From assembly GCA_963725155.1 (NCBI GenBank), contig CAVRXU010000005.1:124001-188000 (forward strand): a stretch of DNA of 64,000 bases, in the 5' to 3' direction. Of the stretch, positions 1 through 7,764 are shown piece after piece. Both the position numbers and the translations under genes were made by a program. Under the pieces are notes generated by a model. It was not told the DNA's origin. It ran no database searches and saw only the letters and a list, made by a program, of their open reading frames with translations. Every line of letters begins with the position of its first letter. Within the stretch, counting starts at the first letter, position 1. This DNA is from DATDAH01 sp963725155 (GTDB lineage: Bacteria > Actinomycetota > Acidimicrobiia > Acidimicrobiales > DATDAH01).

Positions 1-402
1 ATGGCCCACCCCCGCCTGCGCGCAGTGGACGTGTCCACGCTGCCCTATCCCGGTCTGGCCACCGACTACAAGCCTCTCCTCGTCGCCATGCTGACGGTGG
101 CCGACGGCGTGGGCATCGTCACCGAGAACCTGTTCGCCGGGCGCTTCCGCTACGTCGACGAGCTGGTGCGCATGGGTGCCGACATCCGCACCGAGAGCCA
201 TCACGCCGTCGTCCGGGGCGTGGAGCGACTCTCGGGGGCTCCCGTGCGGGCCCCCGACATCCGGGCCGGCGCCGCCCTGGCGCTGGCCGGGCTGGCCGCC
301 GAGGGCGAGACCGTCGTGGCCGACGCCGACCACATCGACCGGGGCTACGAGGACTTCGTGGGCAAACTCACCGCCGTCGGCGCCGACATCCGTCACATTT
401 GA
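1..402 (+). CDS. murA: UDP-N-acetylglucosamine 1-carboxyvinyltransferase, C-terminal part (5' end outside window)
   Basis: End of the cytoplasmic enzyme that transfers enolpyruvate from PEP to UDP-GlcNAc, the first committed step of peptidoglycan synthesis. The 133 visible residues show family blocks DVSTLPYPGLATD, then GIVTENLFAGRFRYVDEL, then APDIRAGAALALAGLAA and the closing HIDRGYEDF. A full enzyme is about 420 residues, so roughly the first two thirds, including the PEP-loop cysteine, lie before the window. The ATG at base 1 is most likely an internal methionine. The stop at 400-402 runs into a dispersed repeat, and the next gene downstream is convergent. Confidence 0.95.
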   Translation: MAHPRLRAVDVSTLPYPGLATDYKPLLVAMLTVADGVGIVTENLFAGRFRYVDELVRMGADIRTESHHAVVRGVERLSGAPVRAPDIRAGAALALAGLAAEGETVVADADHIDRGYEDFVGKLTAVGADIRHI

Positions 403-483
403 CTGGCTTCGCTTCGCTCAGCACGTCCGGCTCCGCCGAAGCTGAGGGTCGATGTTGCTGCTCCGCGCCGACTGCGCAGCGTC
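401..483 (+). repeat. Dispersed ~83-nt convergent-intergenic repeat, copy A
   Basis: GC-rich block starting with the murA stop and reading GGCTTCGCTTCGCTCAGCA, then GTCCGGCTCCGCCGAAGCTG, and ending CGACTGCGCAGCGTC. By hand it aligns without gaps to the reverse complement of 29895-29977 with 66 of 83 positions identical. Related copies lie at 16618-16708 and 25672-25765. It fills the gap between convergent genes. Function is unknown; a bidirectional terminator or a non-autonomous mobile repeat are both possible. Confidence 0.75.
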
Positions 484-485
484 GA

Positions 486-656
486 TCAGGGGGTCCCGTC
501 GTCGGGGCCCGAGCCTTCGGCCGCCCGTTGGCGGGCCAACTCGGCTGACGCTCGGCGGTTGGCCACCACGAGCAGGATCGTCACCAGGAGGAGGGGCACG
601 GCCACCATGGCCATCTCGTCCCAGCCGCCCTGATGGGCCAGTGTGACCACGAGCAC
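486..656 (-). CDS. Small single-pass membrane protein (56 aa, hypothetical)
   Basis: A short reverse-strand reading frame starting with GTG at 656 and ending with TGA at 486-488. The translation begins MLVVTLAHQGGWDEM, continues with one hydrophobic helix (AMVAVPLLLVTILLVV, residues about 16-31), and ends in a charged tail NRRASAELARQRAAEGSG. An in-frame TAG sits two codons upstream, so it cannot extend. The clean helix followed by Arg residues (positive-inside) and the lack of rare residues make coding plausible. There is no clear ribosome-binding site and I recognise no family. It is convergent with murA. Confidence 0.5.
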   Translation of the reverse strand: MLVVTLAHQGGWDEMAMVAVPLLLVTILLVVANRRASAELARQRAAEGSGPDDGTP

Positions 657-746
657 ACGCTAGGCCGGGAAGGCCCCCGCCCGGTACGCGGTTGGAGATG
701 GGGCGCACCCGTACACTCGCCGTGACGTCCCCAGGAGCAGATCGCT

Positions 747-1019
747 GTGCCCGAGTCCGACCACCCGCTGGATGAGAAGGTCCGTGTGACCATCGAGGCC
801 ATCCGTCCAGCTGTCCAGGCTGACGGCGGTGACATCATGTTCCACGGCATCGACGACGACGGCGTCGTCACCGTCGAGCTGGTCGGGGCCTGCGTGTCCT
901 GCCCGGCTTCGACCCTGACCTTGAAGGCGGGCATCGAGCGGATCCTCAAGGACCGGGTCGAGGGCGTGACCGCCGTCCGGGACGTCTCCGAGGACACCGA
1001 GACCCTCCTCAGCCTGTAG
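747..1019 (+). CDS. NifU-like C-terminal domain Fe-S carrier (stand-alone)
   Basis: A 90-residue protein consisting only of the NifU/Nfu C-terminal domain, which holds or hands on Fe-S clusters. Visible features are RPAVQADGGDI near residue 21 and the cluster-binding CVSCPAS (CxxC, about residues 49-52) followed by TLKAGIERIL. The GTG start at 747 is preceded by AGGAG at 734-738. It leads a probable three-gene run with meaB and the enoyl-CoA hydratase, with a six-base gap to meaB. A separate Nfu N-terminal domain protein is encoded at 9181, so the two halves usually fused in Nfu proteins are split here. Confidence 0.92.
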   Translation: MPESDHPLDEKVRVTIEAIRPAVQADGGDIMFHGIDDDGVVTVELVGACVSCPASTLTLKAGIERILKDRVEGVTAVRDVSEDTETLLSL

Positions 1020-1025
1020 GCGCCC

Positions 1026-1958
1026 ATGGACACCGAGGCGCTGTTGGACCGCGCTCGGGACGGCGACCGCACGGCGTTGGCCCGCCTGCTGTCCCTCGTG
1101 GAGCGGGGCGGCGAGCCGGCCCGGCTGATCGGCCGCCTGGCCCACCGCTCGCCGGGCACCGCCCACACGATCGGCATCACCGGTCCCCCCGGGGCCGGCA
1201 AGTCGACCCTCACATCAGCCCTCGTGCAGGTCATGCGGTCGGCCGGGCACCGGGTGGCCGTGTTGGCCGTGGATCCCTCCTCGCCCTTCACGGGCGGCGC
1301 CATCCTCGGTGATCGCGTGCGGATGGGCGACCACGCCCTCGATGACGACGTCTTCATCCGCTCCATGGCCTCCCGGGGCCATCTCGGCGGGCTGTCCCTG
1401 GCCGCCCCGGAGGCGGTGCGGGTGCTCGACACGGTTGGCTTCACCTTCGTGATCGTGGAGACGGTGGGCGTCGGCCAGGTCGAGGTCGAGGTGGCGGGTG
1501 AGACCGACACCACCGTGGTGGTGATCAACCCCGGCTGGGGGGATGCCGTGCAGGCCAACAAGGCCGGGCTGCTCGAGGTGGCCGACATCTTCTGCGTGAA
1601 CAAGGCGGACCGGCCGGGCGCGCCCGAGGCGGGCCGGGATCTCGAGCAGATGCTGGACATGACCGGCGCCCGGGACTGGCGTCCCCCCGTGATCGACACC
1701 GTGGCCACCGACGGTGCGGGCGTGACCGAGCTCTGGGCGGCGATCCTGGCCCATCAGGCGGCGCAGGCCGCCAGCGGGTCCCTGGCCACCGAGCGAGCGG
1801 ACCGCGTGCGGATCGAGCTGTCCCGCATCCTGGCCCGCCGCCTGCTGGAGCAGGCCGAGGCCCGAACGCAGGGCGAGGGCTTCGACGCCTTGTGCGCCCA
1901 GGTCGTGGCCGGTGAGATCGACCCGTGGGAAGCAGCCGACCGTCTCCTCGCTGACTAG
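1026..1958 (+). CDS. meaB: Methylmalonyl-CoA mutase-associated GTPase MeaB (ArgK family)
   Basis: G3E-family P-loop GTPase that protects and helps load the B12 cofactor of methylmalonyl-CoA (or related acyl-CoA) mutases. The 310 residues carry the Walker A motif GPPGAGKST at 53-61, the switch-like segment VDPSSPFTGGAILGDRVRM near 82-100, the stretch ETVGVGQVEVEV, and the guanine-recognising NKAD near residue 191. Length matches the family. No mutase subunit is in the window, so the partner must be elsewhere. The downstream enoyl-CoA hydratase fits a CoA-ester catabolic theme. No ribosome-binding site is obvious before the ATG; translation may be coupled to the upstream gene. Confidence 0.95.
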   Translation: MDTEALLDRARDGDRTALARLLSLVERGGEPARLIGRLAHRSPGTAHTIGITGPPGAGKSTLTSALVQVMRSAGHRVAVLAVDPSSPFTGGAILGDRVRMGDHALDDDVFIRSMASRGHLGGLSLAAPEAVRVLDTVGFTFVIVETVGVGQVEVEVAGETDTTVVVINPGWGDAVQANKAGLLEVADIFCVNKADRPGAPEAGRDLEQMLDMTGARDWRPPVIDTVATDGAGVTELWAAILAHQAAQAASGSLATERADRVRIELSRILARRLLEQAEARTQGEGFDALCAQVVAGEIDPWEAADRLLAD

Positions 1959-1961
1959 CTT
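1956..1961 (+). promoter_or_regulatory. Candidate -10 element of the enoyl-CoA hydratase gene
   Basis: TAGCTT six bases before the ATG at 1968, overlapping the meaB stop. It would allow a leaderless transcript starting at the ATG. Confidence 0.4.
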
Positions 1962-1967
1962 CCGGCC

Positions 1968-2786
1968 ATGACCGAAGAGGCACCAGCGCTGGTCCACGTC
2001 GAGCGGGGGGATGACGGCGTCGCCGTGGTCACCCTGGACAACGGCAAGGTCAACGCCCTCAGCGTGGCCCTGCTCGCCCAGCTGCGAGCGGCGGCCGAGG
2101 ACCTCACCGCCGACCCGCCGGGCGCGGTGATCGTCACCGGCGGCGACCGGATCTTCGCCGCCGGGGCCCAGATCACCGAATTCCTGGACGCTCCCGACGC
2201 GCTGCCTTCACAGGTGGCCGACCAGAACCGGCTGACGGCCCAGGGCCACGCCTTCCTGACCGCCCTCAACGCGGTGGCCGCCATCCCCCGCGCCACCATC
2301 GCCGAGGTCGGCGGCTTCGCCCTGGGCGGAGGCTGTGAGCTGGCGCTGGCCTGCGACTTCCGCATCGCCTCGGACCGGGCGAAGCTCGGCCAGCCGGAGG
2401 TCCTGTTGGGCATCATCCCCGGCGGTGGGGGCACCCAGCGCCTGTCCCGACTCGTCGGCCCGGCCAAGGCGAAGGACCTGGTGTTCACCGGGCGCCAGGT
2501 CGGGGCGGCGGAGGCCCTGGCCATGGGCCTGGTCGACGAGGTCGTGCCCGCGGACGAGCTCGCCCCGCACGTCCGAGCCAAGGCCGCCGCGCTGGCCGGC
2601 GGCGCCGTCCTGGCTCAGGCGCTGGCCAAGCGGGCCATTGACGAGGGCCTGGACCGGAGCCTGGCCGAGGGCCTGGCCCTCGAGCAGGAGCTCTTCATCG
2701 CCTCGTTCGCCACCGATGACGCCGCGATCGGCATCAACAGCTTCCTGGAGCACGGGCCCGGGCAGGCGGACTTCACGGGCCGCTGA
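1968..2786 (+). CDS. Enoyl-CoA hydratase/isomerase (crotonase) family protein
   Basis: Crotonase-fold enzyme, probably hydrating 2-enoyl-CoA in fatty- or amino-acid breakdown. The 272 residues show the first oxyanion-hole segment FAAGAQITEF, the second GGFALGGGCELALACDF, and the block GQPEVLLGIIPGGGGTQRL. Both glutamates of true hydratases are present (in GGGCELA and in GQPEVLLG), which favours hydratase over isomerase or hydrolase. Exact substrate cannot be read from sequence. It follows meaB by nine bases and converges with the protease gene, leaving a 15-base gap with no visible terminator. Confidence 0.9.
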   Translation: MTEEAPALVHVERGDDGVAVVTLDNGKVNALSVALLAQLRAAAEDLTADPPGAVIVTGGDRIFAAGAQITEFLDAPDALPSQVADQNRLTAQGHAFLTALNAVAAIPRATIAEVGGFALGGGCELALACDFRIASDRAKLGQPEVLLGIIPGGGGTQRLSRLVGPAKAKDLVFTGRQVGAAEALAMGLVDEVVPADELAPHVRAKAAALAGGAVLAQALAKRAIDEGLDRSLAEGLALEQELFIASFATDDAAIGINSFLEHGPGQADFTGR

Positions 2787-2801
2787 ACCGCTCCGGCGGC
2801 C

Positions 2802-3902
2802 TCAGACGTTCACGTAGAAGCTCCGCGCCGCGCCGGCGCCGATCACGTTGACGGGCCGTACCCGGACCAGGTGACGGCCGGGGGGGAGGTCCCGCAGTCG
2901 GAAGTAGCGCTGGCTGCCGACCACGGTGTGGGTCCGGCCGAGGTCGGGGAGCACGATGTGGTACTGGGTGATCCGAGTGCCGCCGTCGAAGAACGGGGCC
3001 CGCCAGCTGATGCGCGAGGTAGTGGGCGACAGCGGGCGCTGGTGGGGCTCGGTTATCGGATCGGGAACCGTGTCCGGATCCAGGTAGCGGGTGACGAAGT
3101 CCTCGTAGGCCGCAACCTCGGTGTAGATGCCGGGGAAGGGTCGCCGGGCGCAGCCCCGGCCGGTGCTGACCACGCCCACCTGGAGCCAGTCCTCACCGTT
3201 GGGCACCATCAGCGGGCCTCCGCTGTCGCCGTAGCAGGAGTCCTCGCCACCGTCGACCATGTCGCCGGCGCACACCATCTGGTCCACGAACAGCTCGCCG
3301 GGATAGGCCGCGCTGCAGTCGTCATCGGACACGATCGGGACCTCGACCTCGCGCAGGTAGAGCGGGTAGTACTGGAGGTCGAGGCGGATGTCCCGGTCAC
3401 CCCACCCGATGGTGGTGGCCAACGTGCCCGGTGCGTACAGCGCCTCCTGGCCGGCGACGGCCGGGGCGACGGTCTCGTAGGGCAGGTCGACGCCGAGCTG
3501 GATGATGGCGATGTCGTTCTCCAGCGTGGTGTCGTCGTAGCCGGGGTGCAGGCGGACGGCCCGGGCCGGGACGCGCCGGCCCCCGCCGGGCAGGAGCCGA
3601 TTGGTGCCGGCCAGGATGTCGATGGCGGCGGCCCGGGTGCCCACGACGCAGTGCCCGGCCGTGAGGACGGTGTCGGGCGAGATCAGCGTGCCCCCGCAGA
3701 ACTGGGACCCCCAGCGGTCCCCGACGCCGTGGTGGAGGAGGGCGACCTGGAAGGGGTACTCGTGGGGGCCGGCCCGGGTGCCGCCGATGATCTCGCCGTC
3801 AGGGGTGGTCTCCGGGGGAGCCTCCTGGGCCGTCGCCGCCGCCACAGGAAGCAGGGCGAGGGCGACCAGGAGGGCTGGGAGCAGATGACGGACGGTCTTC
3901 AC
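2802..3902 (-). CDS. Secreted trypsin-like serine protease with C-terminal Fn3-like domain (Asp in specificity pocket)
   Basis: Exported S1-family protease. GTG at 3902 is chosen because GGAG lies six bases upstream; a TTG at 3914 is in frame but lacks a site. A signal peptide (KTVRHLLPALLVALALLP...) is followed by the mature start IIGGTRAG. The catalytic triad is visible: TAGHC, ENDIAI and GDSGGP. The residue at chymotrypsin position 189 is Asp (DSCYGDSGGP), predicting cleavage after Lys/Arg. A C-terminal segment of about 90 residues (SRISWRAPFFDGGTRITQY) resembles fibronectin type III. It lies 18 bases after a paralogue on the same strand, so the two are probably co-transcribed. Confidence 0.92.
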   Translation of the reverse strand: MKTVRHLLPALLVALALLPVAAATAQEAPPETTPDGEIIGGTRAGPHEYPFQVALLHHGVGDRWGSQFCGGTLISPDTVLTAGHCVVGTRAAAIDILAGTNRLLPGGGRRVPARAVRLHPGYDDTTLENDIAIIQLGVDLPYETVAPAVAGQEALYAPGTLATTIGWGDRDIRLDLQYYPLYLREVEVPIVSDDDCSAAYPGELFVDQMVCAGDMVDGGEDSCYGDSGGPLMVPNGEDWLQVGVVSTGRGCARRPFPGIYTEVAAYEDFVTRYLDPDTVPDPITEPHQRPLSPTTSRISWRAPFFDGGTRITQYHIVLPDLGRTHTVVGSQRYFRLRDLPPGRHLVRVRPVNVIGAGAARSFYVNV

Positions 3903-3920
3903 GTAGGTCTCCAAGAGGCG

Positions 3921-5045
3921 TCAGGTGATCGGGGCAGGGCGCAGTGTGACGGAGGCGGCGGGCCCTTCGCCGATGGTGTTCCGGGCGGCGACGCTGATCA
4001 CGATCGGGTCGGTGGGTGAGATGTGCGGGATGCGCAGGGTACGGGCCCGACCGCCGGTCACGTACCGGCGGTCCCCGGGCTGGACGGTCACGATGTAGTG
4101 GTTGATCGGGGCGCCACCGTCGAACAGCGGAGCCCGCCAGCTCACCACGGCGGCCCGGCCCTCGGGGCCGCGTCGGCTCGCCCGGAGGTCCTGCACGCGC
4201 AGGGGGACGTCGTCGGGATCCAGGTAGGGCTCGAGGAAGTCGGTGAACGCGCTGACCTGGCTGAAGATCGCGGGGTAGTTCGGGTCACCACAGCGCAGCC
4301 CGCCGTAGACGAGGCCGATGAGGACGGGGCGGCTGCCGTCGAGCACGGTCAGGGGACCGCCGCTGTCGCCGAAGCAGGGGCTCACGAGGTCGGCGCCGAC
4401 GCTGATGTCGCCGGCGCACACCATCGTGCGGCCGTGGAAGAAGGCGCCGGTGTAGCGGGCCCGGCACTCGGTGTCGGCCACGATCGGCGACTCGGCTTCC
4501 TGCAACCGGCTGATCGGCATACCGGTCTCGTCCGCACCCCAGCCGGTGAAGCGGGCGATGTCCCCCGGCTCCCACAGGGCGGCGTCAGCCGGCGTGACCA
4601 GGTCGATGGGGGTCACGGGGACGGACGGCGGATGGACGAGTTGGATGGCGGCGACGTCGTACAGCGCGGTGAAGGGGTCGTTCAGCGGATGGATCCGGAT
4701 GTTGCGGATGTCGAGCCGCTCGAGCTCACCGGGGACCAGGTTGATGCTTCCCGTGACGATGTCGAGGAGCCCTACGGGGAAGCCCCGCACGCAGTGGGCC
4801 GCGGTGACCAGCGTGTCCTGGGAGATGAAAGACGCACCGCAGAGGAGGCCGGCGAACGGGTTGGGGGTCAAGCGCGGGTCGACGACGAGGGCCGCCATCC
4901 ACGGGTCCTCACCAGGGTCGGCGTCTTGGCCGCCGACCACCTCGATGTCACCGTGCCCCGGGCGCGGCGGCAGCGGGTCCGCGTGCACGGCTGTGGTCGA
5001 GACCAGCCCGAGGGTCACGATGATTGAGAGCAGCAGCGCGCGCAT
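3921..5045 (-). CDS. Secreted chymotrypsin-fold serine protease with C-terminal Fn3-like domain (Ser in specificity pocket)
   Basis: Upstream paralogue of the neighbouring protease. ATG at 5045 is preferred over the in-frame ATG at 5078 because GAGGAA lies a few bases before it and the product then begins with a clean signal peptide (MRALLLSIIVTLGLV...AVHA). The mature start is VVGGQDAD. Triad motifs are TAAHC, YDVAAI and GDSGGP. Position 189 is Ser (SPCFGDSGGP) rather than Asp, which suggests a chymotrypsin-like or broader preference. The tail (AAVVSWRAPLFDGGAPINHY) is again Fn3-like. Both proteins probably act outside the cell. Confidence 0.92.
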   Translation of the reverse strand: MRALLLSIIVTLGLVSTTAVHADPLPPRPGHGDIEVVGGQDADPGEDPWMAALVVDPRLTPNPFAGLLCGASFISQDTLVTAAHCVRGFPVGLLDIVTGSINLVPGELERLDIRNIRIHPLNDPFTALYDVAAIQLVHPPSVPVTPIDLVTPADAALWEPGDIARFTGWGADETGMPISRLQEAESPIVADTECRARYTGAFFHGRTMVCAGDISVGADLVSPCFGDSGGPLTVLDGSRPVLIGLVYGGLRCGDPNYPAIFSQVSAFTDFLEPYLDPDDVPLRVQDLRASRRGPEGRAAVVSWRAPLFDGGAPINHYIVTVQPGDRRYVTGGRARTLRIPHISPTDPIVISVAARNTIGEGPAASVTLRPAPIT

Positions 5046-5118
5046 GTGTTTCCTCACGAGGTGGTCCCCCAAGTTCATCGTCGAGCAGGCTTCGGAGAGG
5101 ACCCTACAACGAGGACGC

Positions 5119-7695
5119 TCACGCCTCCGGGTCGGCCGGAGGCCGCCCGTCGCGGGCGTACGCGGCCAGGTTCAGGGCGTTGTGGATCAGGCCGAGGTGG
5201 CTGTAGGCCTGCGGGTGGTTGCCGAGCGAGCGACCCGTGGTGGGGTCGATCTCCTCGCTGAGCAGGCCGGTCTGGCCGGCGGCGGCGGCGAGGCCGCCGA
5301 ACAACTCGCGGGCGTCGGCCTCCCGGCCGGTCGCCAGATAGGCGTCGACCAGCCACGAGGTCATGAGGTGGAACCCGCCCTCGTGACCGGGCAGGCCGTC
5401 GTCCCCGCGGTAACGGAACACCGTCGAGCCCTCCCGCAGCTCGTGCTCGACCGTGGAGACGGTGCGCAGGTAGCGGTCGTCGTCCGGATCGACCAGTCCG
5501 TAGAGCCCGACGGCCAGCACGGAGGCATCGATGTCGGCGCCGTCGTAGGCCGCGGTGAAGGCCCCGACATCGTCCTTCCAGCCCCGCTCGAGGACGTCGT
5601 CGCGGATCTTGTCGCGCAGCAACTCCCAGTCCCGGTGGTCACCGTCGACGAAGTCGTCGGCCACCCGCAGCGCCCGGTCGACGGTGACCCAGCACATGAC
5701 CTTGGAGTGGACGTGGTGGCGGGGGCTGCGCCGCACCTCCCAGATGCCGTGGTCGGGCTCCAGCCACCGCTTCTCGACGGCCCCGACCATGGCCTGCACG
5801 AGCTGCCAGTGCTGGCCCGACAGGGGAGCGCCCTCGGTCGCGAGGAGCCAGATGAGATCCACGATCGGCCCGAAGACGTCGAGCTGGACCTGGCGTTCGG
5901 CCGCGTTGCCCACCCGCACCGGCCGGCTGCCGGCATAGCCCGCCAGCTCGGCGATGTCGGCCTCCGGGGGGAGGTGTCGCCCGGTGACCAGGTACAGGGG
6001 GTGGAGGCGCTCGGGGTCGTCGCGGTGCTCGAGGATGCCGAGGACCCAGTCGAGGAAGGCCATCGCCTCGCTGTAGCTCCCGAGCCGGGCCAGCGCGCCC
6101 GCGGTCAGGGCCGCGTCGCGCAGCCAGCAGTAGCGGTAGTCCCAGTTGCGGATGCCCCCGACCGCCTCGGGCAGGGAGGTGGTGGCCGCGGCCAGGATCG
6201 CTCCGGTGGGCCCGTGGCAGAGGGCCTTGAGGGCCAGCGCACTGCGCCGCACCAGCTCGGTCTCGACGGCGGGGAGGGTGAGCTCGTCGGCCCAGCCCTG
6301 CCAGAAGCGGCGAGTGTCGGCCCGACGCTCGTCCTCGGTGCGCGAATCAGGCTTGGTGCTGGCCGTGCCGTAGCGGAACTCGAGGACGACGGGCTCGCCG
6401 GTCAGCTCGACCAAGGCCCGGGCGGTGTGGTGGCGGCCGTCGTCGGTCAGCTCCCACTGCACACCGGGTGACCGCAGCACCATGAGGTCGGCGGTGTCGA
6501 CGACCTCGACCCCGCCCTCCCGGATGGCCAAGCGGGTGCCGTGGCGCCCGAAGTCCAACCGCGGCGCGAACTCGATCCGGACCTTGCCTCGCCCCTCGAT
6601 GACCCGGAAGAGGTCGCTCCGGCCCGCCAACCGGTCGGGGCGACCGCCGGAGGCGTCGAGGTAGTCGGTGACGGTGAAGCCCGACCAGCGGGTCTCCAGG
6701 ACCATGGTGTCCTCGATGTAGCGCTGACCGGTCGGCTCGCCGCCGTCGGCGGGGCAGACGGCGAAGTAGCCCGCGGCCGGCCCCCCGACCAGCTCGGCGA
6801 AGACGGCGGAGGAGTCGATGCGGGGGGCGCAGTACCAGGTGATGCGCCCGTCCGGAGTGACGATGGCCGCCGTGCGCTGGTCCGACAGCAGGGAGTGATC
6901 GGCGATGGCCACCGCCCCGGCCCCGGTGACCCATTCGGTGCGCAACTGGGACAGACGGGCCAGGGCCTCGGCCACCCCGGCGGTGTCCTCGACGTGGTGG
7001 CGAGCCAAGGTGTCCCCGGCCCCGACCCGCACACCGACATCGGGACCCCGCAGCGTGGCGAAGGCGTGTTCGTCGGTGGGGCTGTCGCCGAAGAACAGGA
7101 CTGCCGACGCGCCGACCCGGTGGCGCAGGGACTCGAGGGCCCGGCCCTTGTCGGTGTCGACGACGAGGAGCTCGACGGCCTCGTCGTTGTGGTGGGTGCG
7201 CACGCCGTCGATGGCACCGGGGCCGGCCTCGATGTCCTCGAGGGCCCGGCGCACGTCGTCCCGGTCCGAGCGCCGGTAGTGGAACGTGACGGCCGCGGGC
7301 TTTACTTCGAGCTCCGCGCCGGGGGTGCGGGCGGCGATGTCGGCCAGGTCGGCCTTGATCCGGGCCCGCAGGTCCAGCTCGCGGGGCGAGAGGCGCTTGC
7401 CGAAGCCGAGGTCGAACTCCCCGCCGTGGCTGCCGACGAGGTGGATCTCAGTCGGCAGGCGGGAGAGCCCGGCCAGGTCCCGCAGGGAGCGTCCGGAGAT
7501 GACCGCCACGTGGGTGTTGGCCAGCGCCGCCAGCGCCCGGAGGGCGACCACCGTGTCGGGTCGCGGGGTGGCCGCCATGGGGTCGTCGACGATGGGGGCG
7601 ATGGTCCCGTCGTAGTCGCAGGCGATCAGGAGCTGGGGCGTGCGGGCCAGGTGTTCGAGCTCCGCCTCCAGCTCGTCTTTGATCGGTCCGCCCAT
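5119..7695 (-). CDS. Fused trehalose-6-phosphate phosphatase / GH15 glucoamylase-trehalase-like protein
   Basis: An 858-residue two-domain protein. Residues 1 to about 240 are an OtsB-type HAD phosphatase with DYDGTIAPI (motif I, double Asp), VISGR (motif II) and FFGDSPTDEHAF (acidic motif). From about 255 to the end is a GH15 domain with ITWYCAPRIDSSAVF, GGIRNWDYRYCWLRDA, DHGIWEVR (likely acid Glu) and GLLSEEIDP (likely base Glu), closing with NHPQAYSHLGLIHNAL. Both domains look intact. It could dephosphorylate trehalose-6-phosphate and then hydrolyse trehalose or another alpha-glucoside. No otsA is nearby. No signal peptide, so cytoplasmic. Divergent from the rhomboid gene. Confidence 0.92.
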   Translation of the reverse strand: MGGPIKDELEAELEHLARTPQLLIACDYDGTIAPIVDDPMAATPRPDTVVALRALAALANTHVAVISGRSLRDLAGLSRLPTEIHLVGSHGGEFDLGFGKRLSPRELDLRARIKADLADIAARTPGAELEVKPAAVTFHYRRSDRDDVRRALEDIEAGPGAIDGVRTHHNDEAVELLVVDTDKGRALESLRHRVGASAVLFFGDSPTDEHAFATLRGPDVGVRVGAGDTLARHHVEDTAGVAEALARLSQLRTEWVTGAGAVAIADHSLLSDQRTAAIVTPDGRITWYCAPRIDSSAVFAELVGGPAAGYFAVCPADGGEPTGQRYIEDTMVLETRWSGFTVTDYLDASGGRPDRLAGRSDLFRVIEGRGKVRIEFAPRLDFGRHGTRLAIREGGVEVVDTADLMVLRSPGVQWELTDDGRHHTARALVELTGEPVVLEFRYGTASTKPDSRTEDERRADTRRFWQGWADELTLPAVETELVRRSALALKALCHGPTGAILAAATTSLPEAVGGIRNWDYRYCWLRDAALTAGALARLGSYSEAMAFLDWVLGILEHRDDPERLHPLYLVTGRHLPPEADIAELAGYAGSRPVRVGNAAERQVQLDVFGPIVDLIWLLATEGAPLSGQHWQLVQAMVGAVEKRWLEPDHGIWEVRRSPRHHVHSKVMCWVTVDRALRVADDFVDGDHRDWELLRDKIRDDVLERGWKDDVGAFTAAYDGADIDASVLAVGLYGLVDPDDDRYLRTVSTVEHELREGSTVFRYRGDDGLPGHEGGFHLMTSWLVDAYLATGREADARELFGGLAAAAGQTGLLSEEIDPTTGRSLGNHPQAYSHLGLIHNALNLAAYARDGRPPADPEA

Positions 7696-7751
7696 GAGCG
7701 TTGGACGTTACCGCCGGGCCCGGGCGCAGTCCTCGGTCGGGAGGACGCCGG

Positions 7752-7757
7752 TAGCGT
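7752..7757 (+). promoter_or_regulatory. Candidate -10 element of the rhomboid gene
   Basis: TAGCGT seven bases before the ATG at 7765, inside the short divergent gap shared with the phosphatase/GH15 gene. Confidence 0.45.
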
Positions 7758-7764
7758 CCCCCCG

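Noticed and set aside
4471..6471. 666-codon plus-strand open frame
   Set aside because: Antisense to the protease and the trehalose-phosphatase/GH15 gene, both with intact motifs. Composition is that of a shadow frame.
6541..7764. N-terminal extension of the rhomboid gene
   Set aside because: Lies antisense within the phosphatase/GH15 coding region; the rhomboid zinc finger begins at ATG 7765 with a -10-like hexamer just upstream.
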